Notes under the pieces: model-generated
Seen by the model: only the letters and a program-made list of their open reading frames with translations
The model's database searches: none
What the model was told of the DNA's origin: nothing
From: Metabacillus bambusae
GTDB lineage: Bacteria > Bacillota > Bacilli > Bacillales > Bacillaceae
Assembly (NCBI RefSeq): GCF_017497975.1
Contig: NZ_JAGDEL010000019.1
Span: 1-64,000, forward strand
DNA: 64,000 bases
Direction of reading: 5' to 3'
Position numbers and translations under genes: made by a program
Shown here: one piece after another, positions 10,701 to 18,561 of the stretch
How positions within the stretch are numbered: the first letter of the stretch is position 1
Layout of the letters: every line of letters starts with the position of its first letter

Positions 10701-11171
10701 AACAAAGAAATATTTATTCCCATTCTCCGCATCATCTGTTACTGCTCCTAAACCAAAAATCCAACGGTTTGCTCCGTCATTATTCCAATTCACAAGTGCC
10801 GAAATGGTTACATCTTGTAAACCAGTTAATAAATCAGAACCATTCTCACCTTTTGGTATTTCAATATATCCACTATTTGAAGTTGAACTTCCACCATTAA
10901 AAGAAACATATCCAACTTCATCATTATGAACCAAATGACCATTTTCTGGATTTTTAAATATTCCATCAAATGCTACATCATTACCTGATACATCCTTCAT
11001 CGTAATTTGATCACCATTTTTAACGTTTGATTTCATATCATAATGCAGAATCAATTCAGGGGTTGTAGAATTCAATTCTTCCGCAAATGATGATTGTGGG
11101 ACTAATCCTGACAAAGTTTGAAAGATCATAATAGATAATAGAAAGATAGAAAATCTTTTTCTATTTTTCAT
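4791..11171 (-). CDS. Giant secreted protein with two GH43 domains, LamG, Ig-like and FIMAH-type tail
   Basis: A 2126-residue exported enzyme, probably acting on arabinan or arabinoxylan. Order: signal peptide (1-30, ending SSFA); LamG-like (37-275); two atrophied bacterial Ig domains (290-470, ITWSSSN / ITWESSN); GH43 propeller 1 (477-790; RDPFI, WAPE, IDTS, EGQTIF); LamG-like (814-1040); LamG-like (1060-1268); two more atrophied Ig domains (1300-1470); GH43 propeller 2 (1475-1778; RDPFI, WAPE, IDTT, EGPTIF); BIG2-type Ig (1793-1880); Ig-like; Ig-like with ITC and KEC cysteines; FIMAH-type C-terminus (2047-2126). The LamG-Ig-Ig-GH43 order occurs twice, pointing to internal duplication. It follows the CUT2 transporter genes by 20 bp and has its own AAAGGAG site, so it is probably the last gene of that operon. 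No LPXTG or SLH anchor is present. The exact substrate cannot be read from sequence. Confidence 0.9.
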   Translation of the reverse strand: MKNRKRFSIFLLSIMIFQTLSGLVPQSSFAEELNSTTPELILHYDMKSNVKNGDQITMKDVSGNDVAFDGIFKNPENGHLVHNDEVGYVSFNGGSSTSNSGYIEIPKGENGSDLLTGLQDVTISALVNWNNDGANRWIFGLGAVTDDAENGNKYFFVTPRHGSGNVAATGISKAGWRNESLVKGTSTMRAGKWEVATVVFSEKANALTLYVNGNKVATGSAGGKKLSEIIDPSADFSGFLGKSIFKNDPYFKGMIGDFRVYNGALSDEQVTDLYTETSSKIAKINQLVINEASESLDIAEYLDSSDESTDKITNNLALPTKGKHGVDITWSSSNTEVVANDGTVTRPDKTESDVEVELTATISYEGLATKKPFIVTVLKEYADEQIVQLDASNLTLQNVNQVKGNLSLPVKGEHGSSITWESSNPLIVKGSAEATDNAHQLGMVTRPEVDTKVTLTATISNGEAETKKEFNLNVIKDPGKLTYDAYFFSYFTGEYEGGEEISFATAEDPLKWRALNNGQSVIQSNMGEKGLRDPFIIRSPEGDKFYMLATDLKMGESTNFDQAQITGSHSLMIWESDDFVNWSEQRMVEVAPKTGGNTWAPEAIYNEKTGEYVVFWASSMKNEETYGDFPNGRPAGQYNVMYYATTRDFHSFSEPKVFIDEGFPTIDTSIVQNNNTLYRFTKSEVNYRVYYEKATDIFQDKDGIKENGFQYDLISGTKDGNRGLIGHQGNNEGQTIFKDIHDDKWYMFLDSWPYHVRWSTDLEDGSQFVNNLFLESEYALPPGPRHGTVIPITRAEYNALQDKYGMPAPEQSKEPVVHYTFDKEDIDGTTVKDVSNNGFDAKLVGGSKIDSTDTVGQSTGAVELDGSSGYVELPKNTIKDLNLESMTMSTWVKVQGDQANQRIFDFSSNTGRVANRNTMYLSTQGDAGNLEFAIVTPFTEKFANQNSLLGSTYKYAVRAPMLTTANWHHVAMTVDGFDAVLYVDGKEVSRSSTYNVEPRMLIETTMNYLGKSSNENHSLFNGKFDDFRIYNRALNAEEVASLADEEVTETPVEKPEKAELILDYDMNNIEGTKVVDGTGNFEGKLINPQNAELIKGDETGVIGFKGGSTSSYIEMPQGVLNGLESVTVSSLVNWEGKNEAEWIFALGQDSNKYLFTTPKRNSGDRSARVGLGITSWQNEAGANATTGALKSNEWKLVTAVMSGEDKTLKLYIDGVEVATGSTNGYTLAQINNSNGLSGFIGRSFYSSDPYFGGMISDFEVYDGALSASEVSKLKEAADTKIAKMNGLLLQNAFKQLDYSTIINKNETKDEITTDLSFPKTGANGTTITWESQNQDIITNEGKVTRPSFEEGNQTVTITATISDGNNEATKEFTVTVVKKPHDSVAVRTDAEALKVYNIHDVRGNLTLPTSGENGSTITWKSSDSKIITATGEVKRPEHGEGNTKVKLTATIKLNNETITKAFLANVKEMPKKEKYEGYVFSYFTGEGYTNGEQIYFSLSEGNNPLKWNELNNGEPAITSDLGEKGLRDPFIIRSPEGDKFYLIATDLKINGDWNWDRAQRSGSRSIMVWESTDLINWSEQRMVDVAPKEAGNTWAPEIFYDDSTGEYVVFWASKLYDNEEHSGSTYNKMMYSKTRDFYTFTEPEVYIDRGYSVIDTTMIEHDDKVYRLSKDERNNTTSSPNGKFIFQEVGDSVLDPNFDLIKEGIGKGSIGAGEGPTIFKSNTEEKWYMFIDEFGGRGYVPFETTDLQSGEWKMSEDYDLPARPRHGTVIPVTKAEHEAILANVPAVKVPSAEQFPTSVTLDQETLKLSEGQTGKLIATVAPNDAVNKAVVWSSNNEEVATVDENGKVTALKEGIAKISATTVDGGLMAVSVVTVEKQQDPTPPEGQFIINDGEKYTNDSTVTLTLEAKDDLSGVHQVRYSTDGKEFSEWEEFKSSKELTLPAGDGEKTVFVEFKDHAGNISESYQQKITLDTTAPVIEFTGYKETYSVDSSIKITCSIIDELSGIASKECENVEGPAYEFELGINKITATATDNAGNTAKAEIEFTVTVDFDSLGRLTEALVTKEGVAESLVKKLQSAKESAAKDNNQAMNGQLNAYENQLKAQSGKSIPEENTKILINLVKQMN

Positions 11172-11191
11172 TTTTTCACTCCTTTACTATA

Positions 11192-12187
11192 TTAGCGTGA
11201 CGATACTGTTGTTTGATTCGTCTTGCTTCTAGCTACTATTACTCTTTGCAATACAATAAACAATAATAATAATGTTCCAATTGCAATCTTTGTCCACCAA
11301 GAGCTTAACGTTCCCTCAAATACGATAACGGTTTGGATAATACCTAAAATAAGTACCCCAACAACACTACCTGCTACATATCCTGCACCACCTGTGAGCA
11401 ATGTACCACCAATTACAACAGCAGCTATCGTATCAAGCTCTAGACCGTTTGCATGAAGTCCATATCCTGATAACATATAAAAAGTGAAAATTATGCCAGC
11501 AAGGGATGAACAAAAACCACTAACTGTATAAATTAATATTTTTGTTTTCCCTACAGGTAATCCCATTAATAATGCAGATTGTTCACTTCCACCTAATGCA
11601 TATACATTACGTCCAAATTTAGTGTAGTGAGCAATAAAAATTGCTGCAATTACTACTAGCATAGCGATTATGACACTTATGGAAATAAAATTCCCTCCCC
11701 CAACTGGGATTCGAGTACTAGCCATAAAACTAAAAAATTTATGGTCAATCGTAATTGATTCAACACTAATTAGATAACATAGCCCTCTAGCAAGAAACAT
11801 TCCTGCAAGTGTAACGATAAATGGTTGTAAATTATAGTATTGAATCAGACATCCCATACAAAAACCTAGAACTGTACCAACAAGTAGACTTATTGGAATA
11901 ACAAGGACTGGTGATAGTTGGGCATTCATTGTAAGACTGGCTGCTACCATACTGGTTAACGCAATGATGGAACCAACAGAGAGATCAATTCCCCCTGATA
12001 AAATAACAAATGTCATTCCCACTGCAACAACGATCAAGAATGCGTTATCAATAAACAAATTCAGAAAAACTTGTGTTGAAAAAAATCCAGTATATCTAAG
12101 TGAGCCAAAAATAAACATCACGATAAACAATCCGATTGTTGCTATTAAAGGGAGATGTTTAGAATCTAATTGTAATTTATTTGTCAT
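11192..12187 (-). CDS. Sugar ABC transporter permease, CUT2 family (YjfF-like)
   Basis: A 331-residue membrane protein with about 8-10 hydrophobic helices and the BPD_transp_2 pattern of ribose, xylose and galactofuranose transporters (GGIDLSVGS, GGTLLTGG). It overlaps the upstream permease gene by 4 bp (ATGA), a sign of translational coupling. With the partner permease, the ATPase and the binding protein it forms a complete YtfQRT-YjfF-like importer, probably for a pentose or furanose such as arabinose given the arabinosidase downstream. The substrate is inference. Confidence 0.9.
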   Translation of the reverse strand: MTNKLQLDSKHLPLIATIGLFIVMFIFGSLRYTGFFSTQVFLNLFIDNAFLIVVAVGMTFVILSGGIDLSVGSIIALTSMVAASLTMNAQLSPVLVIPISLLVGTVLGFCMGCLIQYYNLQPFIVTLAGMFLARGLCYLISVESITIDHKFFSFMASTRIPVGGGNFISISVIIAMLVVIAAIFIAHYTKFGRNVYALGGSEQSALLMGLPVGKTKILIYTVSGFCSSLAGIIFTFYMLSGYGLHANGLELDTIAAVVIGGTLLTGGAGYVAGSVVGVLILGIIQTVIVFEGTLSSWWTKIAIGTLLLLFIVLQRVIVARSKTNQTTVSSR

Positions 12188-13209
12188 GATACCGACACTC
12201 CCTCACTTTTCTTTTCTATTTTTTTCGCTGTAAAACCGCCAAATACTTTCTTTCTAAACTCAGGTGATTGCAAAAGACAAACAATTAATACTACAATTGC
12301 TTTTACGACAAGGTTTATTTCTGGAGCAATTCCAATCGAATAAATAGTAGTGGTTAAACTTTGAATGATAAGGGCACCTATGACTGTTCCCATCAAGTGA
12401 AATCTACCACCATTCAATGATGTTCCACCTATTACTACAGCTAGAATAGCATCCAGCTCATACCAAAGCCCAGCATTGTTTCCATCTGCGCTTGCTACAT
12501 TTGAACTTAAGATTAAGCCAGCAATTCCTGCACATAATCCGGAAAACACGTAAACCATTAATAAAATATTTTTTGAATTTATTCCGGAAAGACGGCTTGC
12601 TTCTGGGTTCGTACCTACTGATTCAATAAATAAACCGATTGCTGTTTTTCTAGTTAAGAGTGAAGCAACTGCCATCACAGCAGCTACGATAAAGATTGAA
12701 AAAGGTAGCATTAACAAGTAACCACCACCAATGAACGTATATGGATCATAATATACAGTCATGATTTGACCATCTGTGATTAATTGAGCAATTCCACGCC
12801 CTGCAACCATGAGGATTAATGTTGCAACGATTGGTTGAACCCCAATTCTAGAAACAAGTACACCATTCCATATACCAGTTAATACAGAGATACCAATAAC
12901 TAAACCAATTGCAGTGAATAGTGGTACTAAACTATCTCCACTTGCACCACTTACTGTCATAGCACCTACGGCACCAGCCATTGCTATGACGGAACCAACT
13001 CCGAGATCAACTCCTTTTGTAGCAATGACAAGAGTCATTCCAATTGAAACCAATAACAATGGAGCCCCTCGATTAAGAATGTCTATTAGACTACCTGTTA
13101 AATAGCCATTTTTCACTTCAATTGAAAAGAAGTTTTTATCAAAAAAAAGATTGATTAATAGAATGATTAATAAAATGACTATTGGCCAAAATAATTTTGA
13201 TTTCATCAC
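12184..13209 (-). CDS. Sugar ABC transporter permease, CUT2 family (YtfT-like)
   Basis: A 341-residue integral membrane protein of the same permease family (VIATKGVDLGVGS, GGTSLNGG), partner of the permease encoded next. Start is GTG 13209 or ATG 13206 behind a GGGGG site; the gene follows the ATPase stop codon almost directly. Two different permeases imply a heterodimeric channel, as in YtfT-YjfF. Its position in the five-gene run binding protein, ATPase, permease, permease, giant GH43 enzyme links uptake to polymer breakdown. Confidence 0.9.
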   Translation of the reverse strand: MMKSKLFWPIVILLIILLINLFFDKNFFSIEVKNGYLTGSLIDILNRGAPLLLVSIGMTLVIATKGVDLGVGSVIAMAGAVGAMTVSGASGDSLVPLFTAIGLVIGISVLTGIWNGVLVSRIGVQPIVATLILMVAGRGIAQLITDGQIMTVYYDPYTFIGGGYLLMLPFSIFIVAAVMAVASLLTRKTAIGLFIESVGTNPEASRLSGINSKNILLMVYVFSGLCAGIAGLILSSNVASADGNNAGLWYELDAILAVVIGGTSLNGGRFHLMGTVIGALIIQSLTTTIYSIGIAPEINLVVKAIVVLIVCLLQSPEFRKKVFGGFTAKKIEKKSEGVSVS

Positions 13210-13210
13210 G

Positions 13211-14725
13211 TCATCCCCCAGCCATTGCCTTCATTATGTCTTTTTGTGTAATTTGCTGATCATTCTCAATCTCGGAAACTTTCTTATGATCTCGTAGAAC
13301 AGCAATCTTACGACAAGTACGTAACACTTCTTCTATTTCAGAAGAAACAAATAAAATCGACATACCTTCTTTACTTAATGAAAGCATTAATTTTTGAATT
13401 TCCGCTTTTGCTCCTACATCAATTCCTCTTGTAGGTTCATCTAAAATTAATAATTTAGGATTCGTAATCAACCATCTAGCGAGCAAAACCTTTTGTTGAT
13501 TTCCACCACTTAAATTTTTAATTAATTGCTCTGGATTTGGCGGATTAATGTTCAATAGTTTGATATATTCATCAGCAATTTCAATTTGTCTTTTCTTTGG
13601 AATATATCTAAACCATCCTTGGATTCCTTGCATAGCTAGGATCATGTTTTCTCTTATTGTTAGGTCAGCAATGATTCCCTCTGCTTTGCGGTTTTCAGAG
13701 CAAAAAGCGATTCCATTGGAGATAGCTTGTTTAGGGGAAGAAAGATTTGTTTTACTACCAGTTATCTTGATTTCACCTGTATCAGCTTTATCTGCACCAA
13801 ACATTAATCTTGCTAATTCCGTTCTTCCTGAACCAAGGAGCCCAGCAAGTCCGACAATTTCACCTTCATGTATATCAATATCAAAAGGTGCAATTTTGCC
13901 TTTTTTCGAAATGTTTTTTCCTTGCAAAAATAGTTTTTTCTTATCAAATGAATTTCTACTAGTTCCTTTTTCTGTACGATTAAGCTCGTTTAAGTCTTTA
14001 CCAATCATCTTAGAGACTAATTCAAGCCTTTCAATTTCATTTGTCTTATATTCACCAATCCATGTGCCATTACGTAAGACCGTTAGTCGATCTGTAATTT
14101 CATAGATTTGATCAAGGAAGTGACTAACAAAAACAATTGCTAAGCCTTCCTGCTTTAATTTTCGAATTACATTAAACAATTGATTAACCTCATTTTGATC
14201 AAGGCTTGATGTTGGTTCATCCAAAATGAGTACTTTTGCAGATACTTTTAGGGAGCGTGCGATCGCTATCATTTGCTGAATTGCTACAGAATAGGAAGAC
14301 AATAGCTTTGTTACATCGATACTTAAGTTTAGTCTTGTTTTCAATAACTCTTTTGCCTGTCTCGTCATTTCTTTCCAATCGAGGCGGCCTCTTTTCGTAA
14401 TTTCTCGACCAATAAAGATATTTTCTACTACTGATAAGTTTGTACATAAATTCACTTCTTGGTATACCGTGCTAATCCCTAAGTTTTGCGCCTCAAGTGG
14501 ATTTGTAACGCGAATGGATTTACCTTCTAGAGTTACTGAACCTTCATCAAACGTATAAACACCTGTTAATACTTTAATTAATGTCGACTTCCCTGCACCA
14601 TTCTCCCCCATCAATGCTTGAACCTCACCAGGGTATAGTTTTAACTGAACGTTAGATAAAGCTTTAACTCCTGGGAACTCCTTTGTTATTCCTTCCATTA
14701 TTAGTATCGGAGTCTGATTCTTCAC
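13211..14725 (-). CDS. Sugar ABC transporter ATPase with two nucleotide-binding domains (YtfR/RbsA-like)
   Basis: About 504 residues with two ATP-binding domains, as usual for CUT2 importers. Domain 1 has Walker A GENGAGKST and Walker B LILDEPTSSLD; domain 2 has the degenerate P-loop GLLGSGRTE typical of this family, signature LSGGNQQKV and LILDEPTRGID. I chose GTG 14725 as start because AGGAGGGG lies 5 bp before it; the longer frame from TTG 14743 would place this site inside the gene. It energises the two permeases that follow. Confidence 0.92.
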   Translation of the reverse strand: MKNQTPILIMEGITKEFPGVKALSNVQLKLYPGEVQALMGENGAGKSTLIKVLTGVYTFDEGSVTLEGKSIRVTNPLEAQNLGISTVYQEVNLCTNLSVVENIFIGREITKRGRLDWKEMTRQAKELLKTRLNLSIDVTKLLSSYSVAIQQMIAIARSLKVSAKVLILDEPTSSLDQNEVNQLFNVIRKLKQEGLAIVFVSHFLDQIYEITDRLTVLRNGTWIGEYKTNEIERLELVSKMIGKDLNELNRTEKGTSRNSFDKKKLFLQGKNISKKGKIAPFDIDIHEGEIVGLAGLLGSGRTELARLMFGADKADTGEIKITGSKTNLSSPKQAISNGIAFCSENRKAEGIIADLTIRENMILAMQGIQGWFRYIPKKRQIEIADEYIKLLNINPPNPEQLIKNLSGGNQQKVLLARWLITNPKLLILDEPTRGIDVGAKAEIQKLMLSLSKEGMSILFVSSEIEEVLRTCRKIAVLRDHKKVSEIENDQQITQKDIMKAMAGG

Positions 14726-14757
14726 AATTTCCCCTCCTAACAATCTCTTATTTTAAG

Positions 14758-14805
14758 AGCCACTAGTTAGTTAATAGTAAAGGATATACTACCTATCTAG
14801 TGGCT
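14758..14805 (-). terminator. Stem-loop between binding-protein and ATPase genes
   Basis: AGCCACTAG pairs perfectly with CTAGTGGCT around a loop of about 30 bases in the 104-bp gap. There is no strong T run after it on the minus strand, so it is more likely a transcript-stabilising or attenuating hairpin that raises the level of the binding protein over the rest of the operon. Confidence 0.65.
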
Positions 14806-14829
14806 TTATTTGTTATTTTATTCCCTAGT

Positions 14830-15846
14830 TTAATACTCTCGTGTTGGGAGTAATTCCTCAGCTTGATCCATTGTATACATGCTTTCTTCTACAGCTACAC
14901 GCTTTTCAATCTCTTCACCAGCTAAATGTGCTTCAATTAAATCGACCATTTGCGGACCAAACAATGGGTTACACTCAACTGTTACGTTCATTTTACCTGC
15001 TGCCATTGCTTCGAACGCACCTTTTACTGCATCAACACCAATGATTTTAATATCTTCACCTGGTTTTAATCCGTACTCTTCAATTGCTTGAATCGCACCA
15101 ATTGCCATATCATCGTTATGAGCGTATAAAACATCAATGTTGTCTCCATCTGATTTTAAGAACGCTTCCATTACTTCTTTTCCTTTTGCACGTGTAAAGT
15201 CACCTGTTTGAGATTTGATAATTTTAAGATTAGGGTGATCTTTGATTACTTCTTCAAACCCTTCTTTACGGTCAATAGCTGGTGCTGAACCTACTGTACC
15301 TTGAAGCTCAACGATATTAACATCGCCTTCTTCATCCTTTGTTTCTTCCACTAACCAATTCGCAGCTTTTCTACCTTCTTCAACAAAGTCTGAACCTAAA
15401 AACGTTACCCAAAGTGAGTCATCTTCAATATCAACAGAACGGTCTGCTAGAAATACTGGAATCCCTGCATCCTTTGCTTCTTGTAACACCGTTTCAAATC
15501 CTGTTTCAACAACAGGAGAGAAGACAATTGCATCTACTTTTTGTGCGATGAATGAGCGAATGGCCTTAATTTGATTTTCTTGCTTTTGTTGGGCATCTGA
15601 AAATTTCAATTCATGACCTGCAGCTTTAATCGCATCCTGCATTGACTTTGTATTTGCAGTTCTCCATTCACTTTCAGCACCTACTTGTGAAAAACCTATT
15701 ACTAACTTATCGCTAGACTTAGAATCTCCTGAACTAGCACCAGATTCTGTTTGCCCCCCTGTACCAGATGAGTTACATGCTGATAATAAGAGCATAAGTG
15801 CCATCATAAGAAGTAAAATCATTTTTCCTTTAAGTAACTTTTTCAT
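14830..15846 (-). CDS. Sugar-binding lipoprotein of the CUT2 importer (YtfQ-like)
   Basis: A 338-residue periplasmic-binding-protein type 1 lipoprotein: signal peptide with lipobox LLLSAC, then KLVIGFSQVGAESEWR and a Peripla_BP_4 pattern close to galactofuranose-binding YtfQ. ATG 15846 is chosen because GGGGAGG lies 9 bp before it; the longer frame from TTG 15873 has this site inside. First gene of the importer operon, with a cre-like promoter and conserved block upstream. A nearly identical paralogue is encoded at 49159-50178, so both probably bind the same sugar. Arabinose or an arabinofuranosyl sugar is the likely ligand by context only. Confidence 0.92.
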   Translation of the reverse strand: MKKLLKGKMILLLMMALMLLLSACNSSGTGGQTESGASSGDSKSSDKLVIGFSQVGAESEWRTANTKSMQDAIKAAGHELKFSDAQQKQENQIKAIRSFIAQKVDAIVFSPVVETGFETVLQEAKDAGIPVFLADRSVDIEDDSLWVTFLGSDFVEEGRKAANWLVEETKDEEGDVNIVELQGTVGSAPAIDRKEGFEEVIKDHPNLKIIKSQTGDFTRAKGKEVMEAFLKSDGDNIDVLYAHNDDMAIGAIQAIEEYGLKPGEDIKIIGVDAVKGAFEAMAAGKMNVTVECNPLFGPQMVDLIEAHLAGEEIEKRVAVEESMYTMDQAEELLPTREY

Positions 15847-15912
15847 AATATGAAGCCTCCCCTTTTTCTTCAATTCAAAAGTTTTTTAACTTTTTTGAAT
15901 TTGTATATTCTG

Positions 15913-15970
15913 ATTATAAAGCGTTTACACATAATTGGTGAATGGAATAACTTTCGAAAAAATTGTAAAT
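15913..15970 (-). promoter_or_regulatory. Importer promoter with cre-like site and conserved upstream block, copy 1
   Basis: On the minus strand TATAAT (15913-15918) overlaps a cre-like TGTAAACGCTTTA (15917-15929). No good -35 box is seen at 17 bp. Directly upstream lies a block (15941-15970; core TTTTCGAAAGTTATTCCATT on the minus strand) that recurs at 39614-39643 and 50277-50306 at the same distance from the -10 box, suggesting an activator site. Between this block and the next gene (15971-16222) I see only AT-rich sequence and a terminator. Confidence 0.65.
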
Positions 15971-16173
15971 TTATTTAGTTCAAAATCCTCTACTAAAAAG
16001 GAAAAACTTCAAATTCTTTTTAAAAATTGCATTATTTTTTGCCGAAAACTAATAGAATAAGAAACAGGAATCCAAATCTTATCATTTCTACTTAAAGCTA
16101 GCATACTAATTTATTTGTTTGGAGGTAAGAATGCTATTATTAACATGCTTTTTACTTATTCTACTTTGAAAAA

Positions 16174-16209
16174 GAAAACAGACATAGAGGATATCCCTAT
16201 GTCTGTTTC
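16174..16209 (-). terminator. Terminator after the XynD-like gene
   Basis: AAACAGACATAG pairs with CTATGTCTGTTT around a 9-base loop and is followed on the minus strand by TCTTTTTC. It lies 13 bp after the stop codon. Confidence 0.85.
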
Positions 16210-16222
16210 AAATCTGGGCTAT

Positions 16223-18217
16223 TTATTTTCTTGATATACTTTGTTCTGAGGTTGTAAATTTCCAATAATCCATATTAAATAAGTTGTTTTCTCCTTCTCC
16301 TTTGAACATGAAGAATATATTGTGTCTACCGCTAACGTTCTTTACTTTGGTTTTCATCAGTTGCCATTCTTGGTCTCCACCAGTAGGTTTAACGTCGAGC
16401 GTACCAATAACTTTACCAACTGGACTGTCCAGGCGAATTTCAATTGTACCGCCTGAAGTTGACGCAATATTTGTTTCGAATGATACAGCTCGATTTTTAC
16501 CAAAATCTGCTTGTGATACAGCAATCCATTCTCCATTATTGATGTCCGTTACATTAAGGTTAATGCTCTCTACCAAGCTGCCAGGTGCTTCGGATTTCTC
16601 AGTCGATATTCCAGCATTCCATGCGATTGTTTCAGCCTCGTTCCTCTTATATGGATCAAGGCTGGTAACCTGGGATACACCTTTCATATCTGCTTTGACA
16701 TCTTTTATATGACCATTCTCATCATATTCAACCTTATTAATGTGAGGAGAACGGTACCCTTGAGCAGTTCCTAATTCTTTCGCTAATGTTTGTGCATGAT
16801 AGGTTATATACGTTTGGCCTTTAAACTCAAAGAAATCCTGATGATTGTTTCCTCCAACACCAAAAAATAGATATGGATTTTTAAGTGCTGTACCCACATA
16901 CTTAAACGGTCCCATCGGATTTTCACTTATCATATAAGCAATTTCACCAGTCTTCGGATCGTCTGCCTCACGTACACCAGAGAAATTTGTACTATATGAG
17001 TAGTAGTACTTACCATTACGTTTGTGAATACCTGAAGCTTCGAACAAGAATGGTGCATCAATTACTTTTGCTTCCCCTTCTGTATGAATCATATCATCAC
17101 TTAACTTAATAACTCTGGCAGTTTTCGGAGATTCAGCTTGCTCTTGGGTTGGTGGTGAACCTGGTACACCGCCGCCGTAATACAAATATGCTTGACCATC
17201 ATCATCGACAAAGGCTGCAGGGTCAAAGAGCCACGTTACACCCTCAGCTTCAGGTGTATTCCGGGCTACTAAAGGTTTTCCAAGCGGATCTGTCCAAGGC
17301 CCAATAGGACTATCTGATGTAAGTACGCCAATTCCTGACGCGTTATTTGAAAAATACAAGAAAAATTTATCCTTACCTTCAATATTCCTATGTTCAACAG
17401 ATACCGCCCACGATTGAGTCGCCCATTTTGCTGCGCCATTAGGTCCTGCTACAGGAATTGCACCGTGGTCAGTCCAGTTGACCATATCATCAGAAGAAAT
17501 GACGGTAACCGTATTAATCTTGCCATAGGTATTCGGTACGACATTTCCGTTTGCATCATATTCGTACTGATCATTTGTTAAATAAATATAAATCCTTCCA
17601 TCGTAAACCATAGCATGTGGATCGGCACCAAATTTATGGCTGATAAGTGGATTGGCATAACCAGGAATCTTCGCAACTGCACCTGTATCCAGTAGATTTA
17701 ATCCAATGTTAGCCACTGCATCATGTACTGAATATTCAATGTCTCCACCATCGACCTTGATATAATTGGTCCTGATAACATCCGTCTTATCGGATGTCAC
17801 AAAATCTTTTACTTTTAATTTAATCGTTGCGAATAAATCAGATTTTTTATGTGAGAAGCTTACATTACCACCCTTTACATGAAGAATTAAATTATTATTG
17901 GAATAAGTATATGAACTTGCTCCAGTAATATTTTTCGAGTTGAATTCCACCCCAGTCACAGTTAGACTATTAGGGATATTGAATGATGCAGCAATGGAGG
18001 TATATCGTCCCTTTGACAACTCATCCAATATCACTGGGACTTCTAACTCTATATTTGGAGCACCAATGACTTCAAAAACATCTCCTAACTCCGCATTCAG
18101 AACTGTTGGTGATGTAACTGTACTTCTTTCATTTATTTGAGCAAATGACGTTTTACTTGGTACAAAATTCAGTAACATTGAAAACATTATTATGAGTAAA
18201 AACAGCTTCTTATACAC
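16223..18217 (-). CDS. Secreted arabinoxylan arabinofuranohydrolase, GH43 with C-terminal CBM6-like domain (XynD-like)
   Basis: 664 residues, GTG start with AAGGAG site. Signal peptide (1-26, ending TSFA), an extra N-terminal beta-rich domain (about 38-175) that looks cohesin-like, a GH43 propeller (about 185-530) and a C-terminal CBM6-type domain (about 535-655). The catalytic Asp, Asp and Glu are in GADPHAMVYDG, FDPAAFVDDDG and FEASGIHKRNG. The catalytic part closely resembles Bacillus subtilis XynD, which removes arabinose from xylan. It has its own cre-like site and terminator, so it is probably a single-gene unit. The N-terminal domain is not part of XynD as I know it and its role is open. 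Confidence 0.88.
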   Translation of the reverse strand: MYKKLFLLIIMFSMLLNFVPSKTSFAQINERSTVTSPTVLNAELGDVFEVIGAPNIELEVPVILDELSKGRYTSIAASFNIPNSLTVTGVEFNSKNITGASSYTYSNNNLILHVKGGNVSFSHKKSDLFATIKLKVKDFVTSDKTDVIRTNYIKVDGGDIEYSVHDAVANIGLNLLDTGAVAKIPGYANPLISHKFGADPHAMVYDGRIYIYLTNDQYEYDANGNVVPNTYGKINTVTVISSDDMVNWTDHGAIPVAGPNGAAKWATQSWAVSVEHRNIEGKDKFFLYFSNNASGIGVLTSDSPIGPWTDPLGKPLVARNTPEAEGVTWLFDPAAFVDDDGQAYLYYGGGVPGSPPTQEQAESPKTARVIKLSDDMIHTEGEAKVIDAPFLFEASGIHKRNGKYYYSYSTNFSGVREADDPKTGEIAYMISENPMGPFKYVGTALKNPYLFFGVGGNNHQDFFEFKGQTYITYHAQTLAKELGTAQGYRSPHINKVEYDENGHIKDVKADMKGVSQVTSLDPYKRNEAETIAWNAGISTEKSEAPGSLVESINLNVTDINNGEWIAVSQADFGKNRAVSFETNIASTSGGTIEIRLDSPVGKVIGTLDVKPTGGDQEWQLMKTKVKNVSGRHNIFFMFKGEGENNLFNMDYWKFTTSEQSISRK

Positions 18218-18436
18218 TCTTATAAATCTCCTTCTACTAAGATTTTATTAATCAATAGGATTTTAAATCGAATGACTTAGAATCCTTTTTATTTCCTTTT
18301 TAGTAAAAAATTCTGTTGTACCACCAATTACTATAAAATTCTCCCTCCTATCGTTTTTATTTTATTACAAACATTATTTTGCTTATAGGACAACACCCCC
18401 TTTAATTGAAGAGATAGAAACATAGAATACCCTATA

Positions 18437-18450
18437 TTAAAGCGCTTTCA
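18437..18450 (-). promoter_or_regulatory. cre-like site upstream of the XynD-like gene
   Basis: The minus strand reads TGAAAGCGCTTTAA, one mismatch from the cre consensus, in the 344-bp gap between the XynD-like gene and the intracellular xylanase gene. No other clear structure was seen in this gap (18218-18561). Confidence 0.6.
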
Positions 18451-18561
18451 AGTTCTATAGAGTAACTAGATCTTTCTTGCAATTATTTAATCCAATTCAA
18501 GCTATTGTTGTAGTTTCGGTTCAATCACCCACTTCAAACATTGAAAGTAACATAGTGTAGA

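Noticed and set aside
10318-10929. 203-codon frame on the plus strand
   Set aside because: Antisense to the LamG and Ig part of the giant GH43 protein, no known domain, no ribosome-binding site.
4791-11171. Cellulosome scaffold or dockerin-bearing enzyme
   Set aside because: No dockerin repeat with calcium-binding loop was found in this or the other large proteins; the tail is Ig-like plus FIMAH-type.
13548-14105. 185-codon frame on the plus strand
   Set aside because: Antisense to the well-supported ABC ATPase gene.
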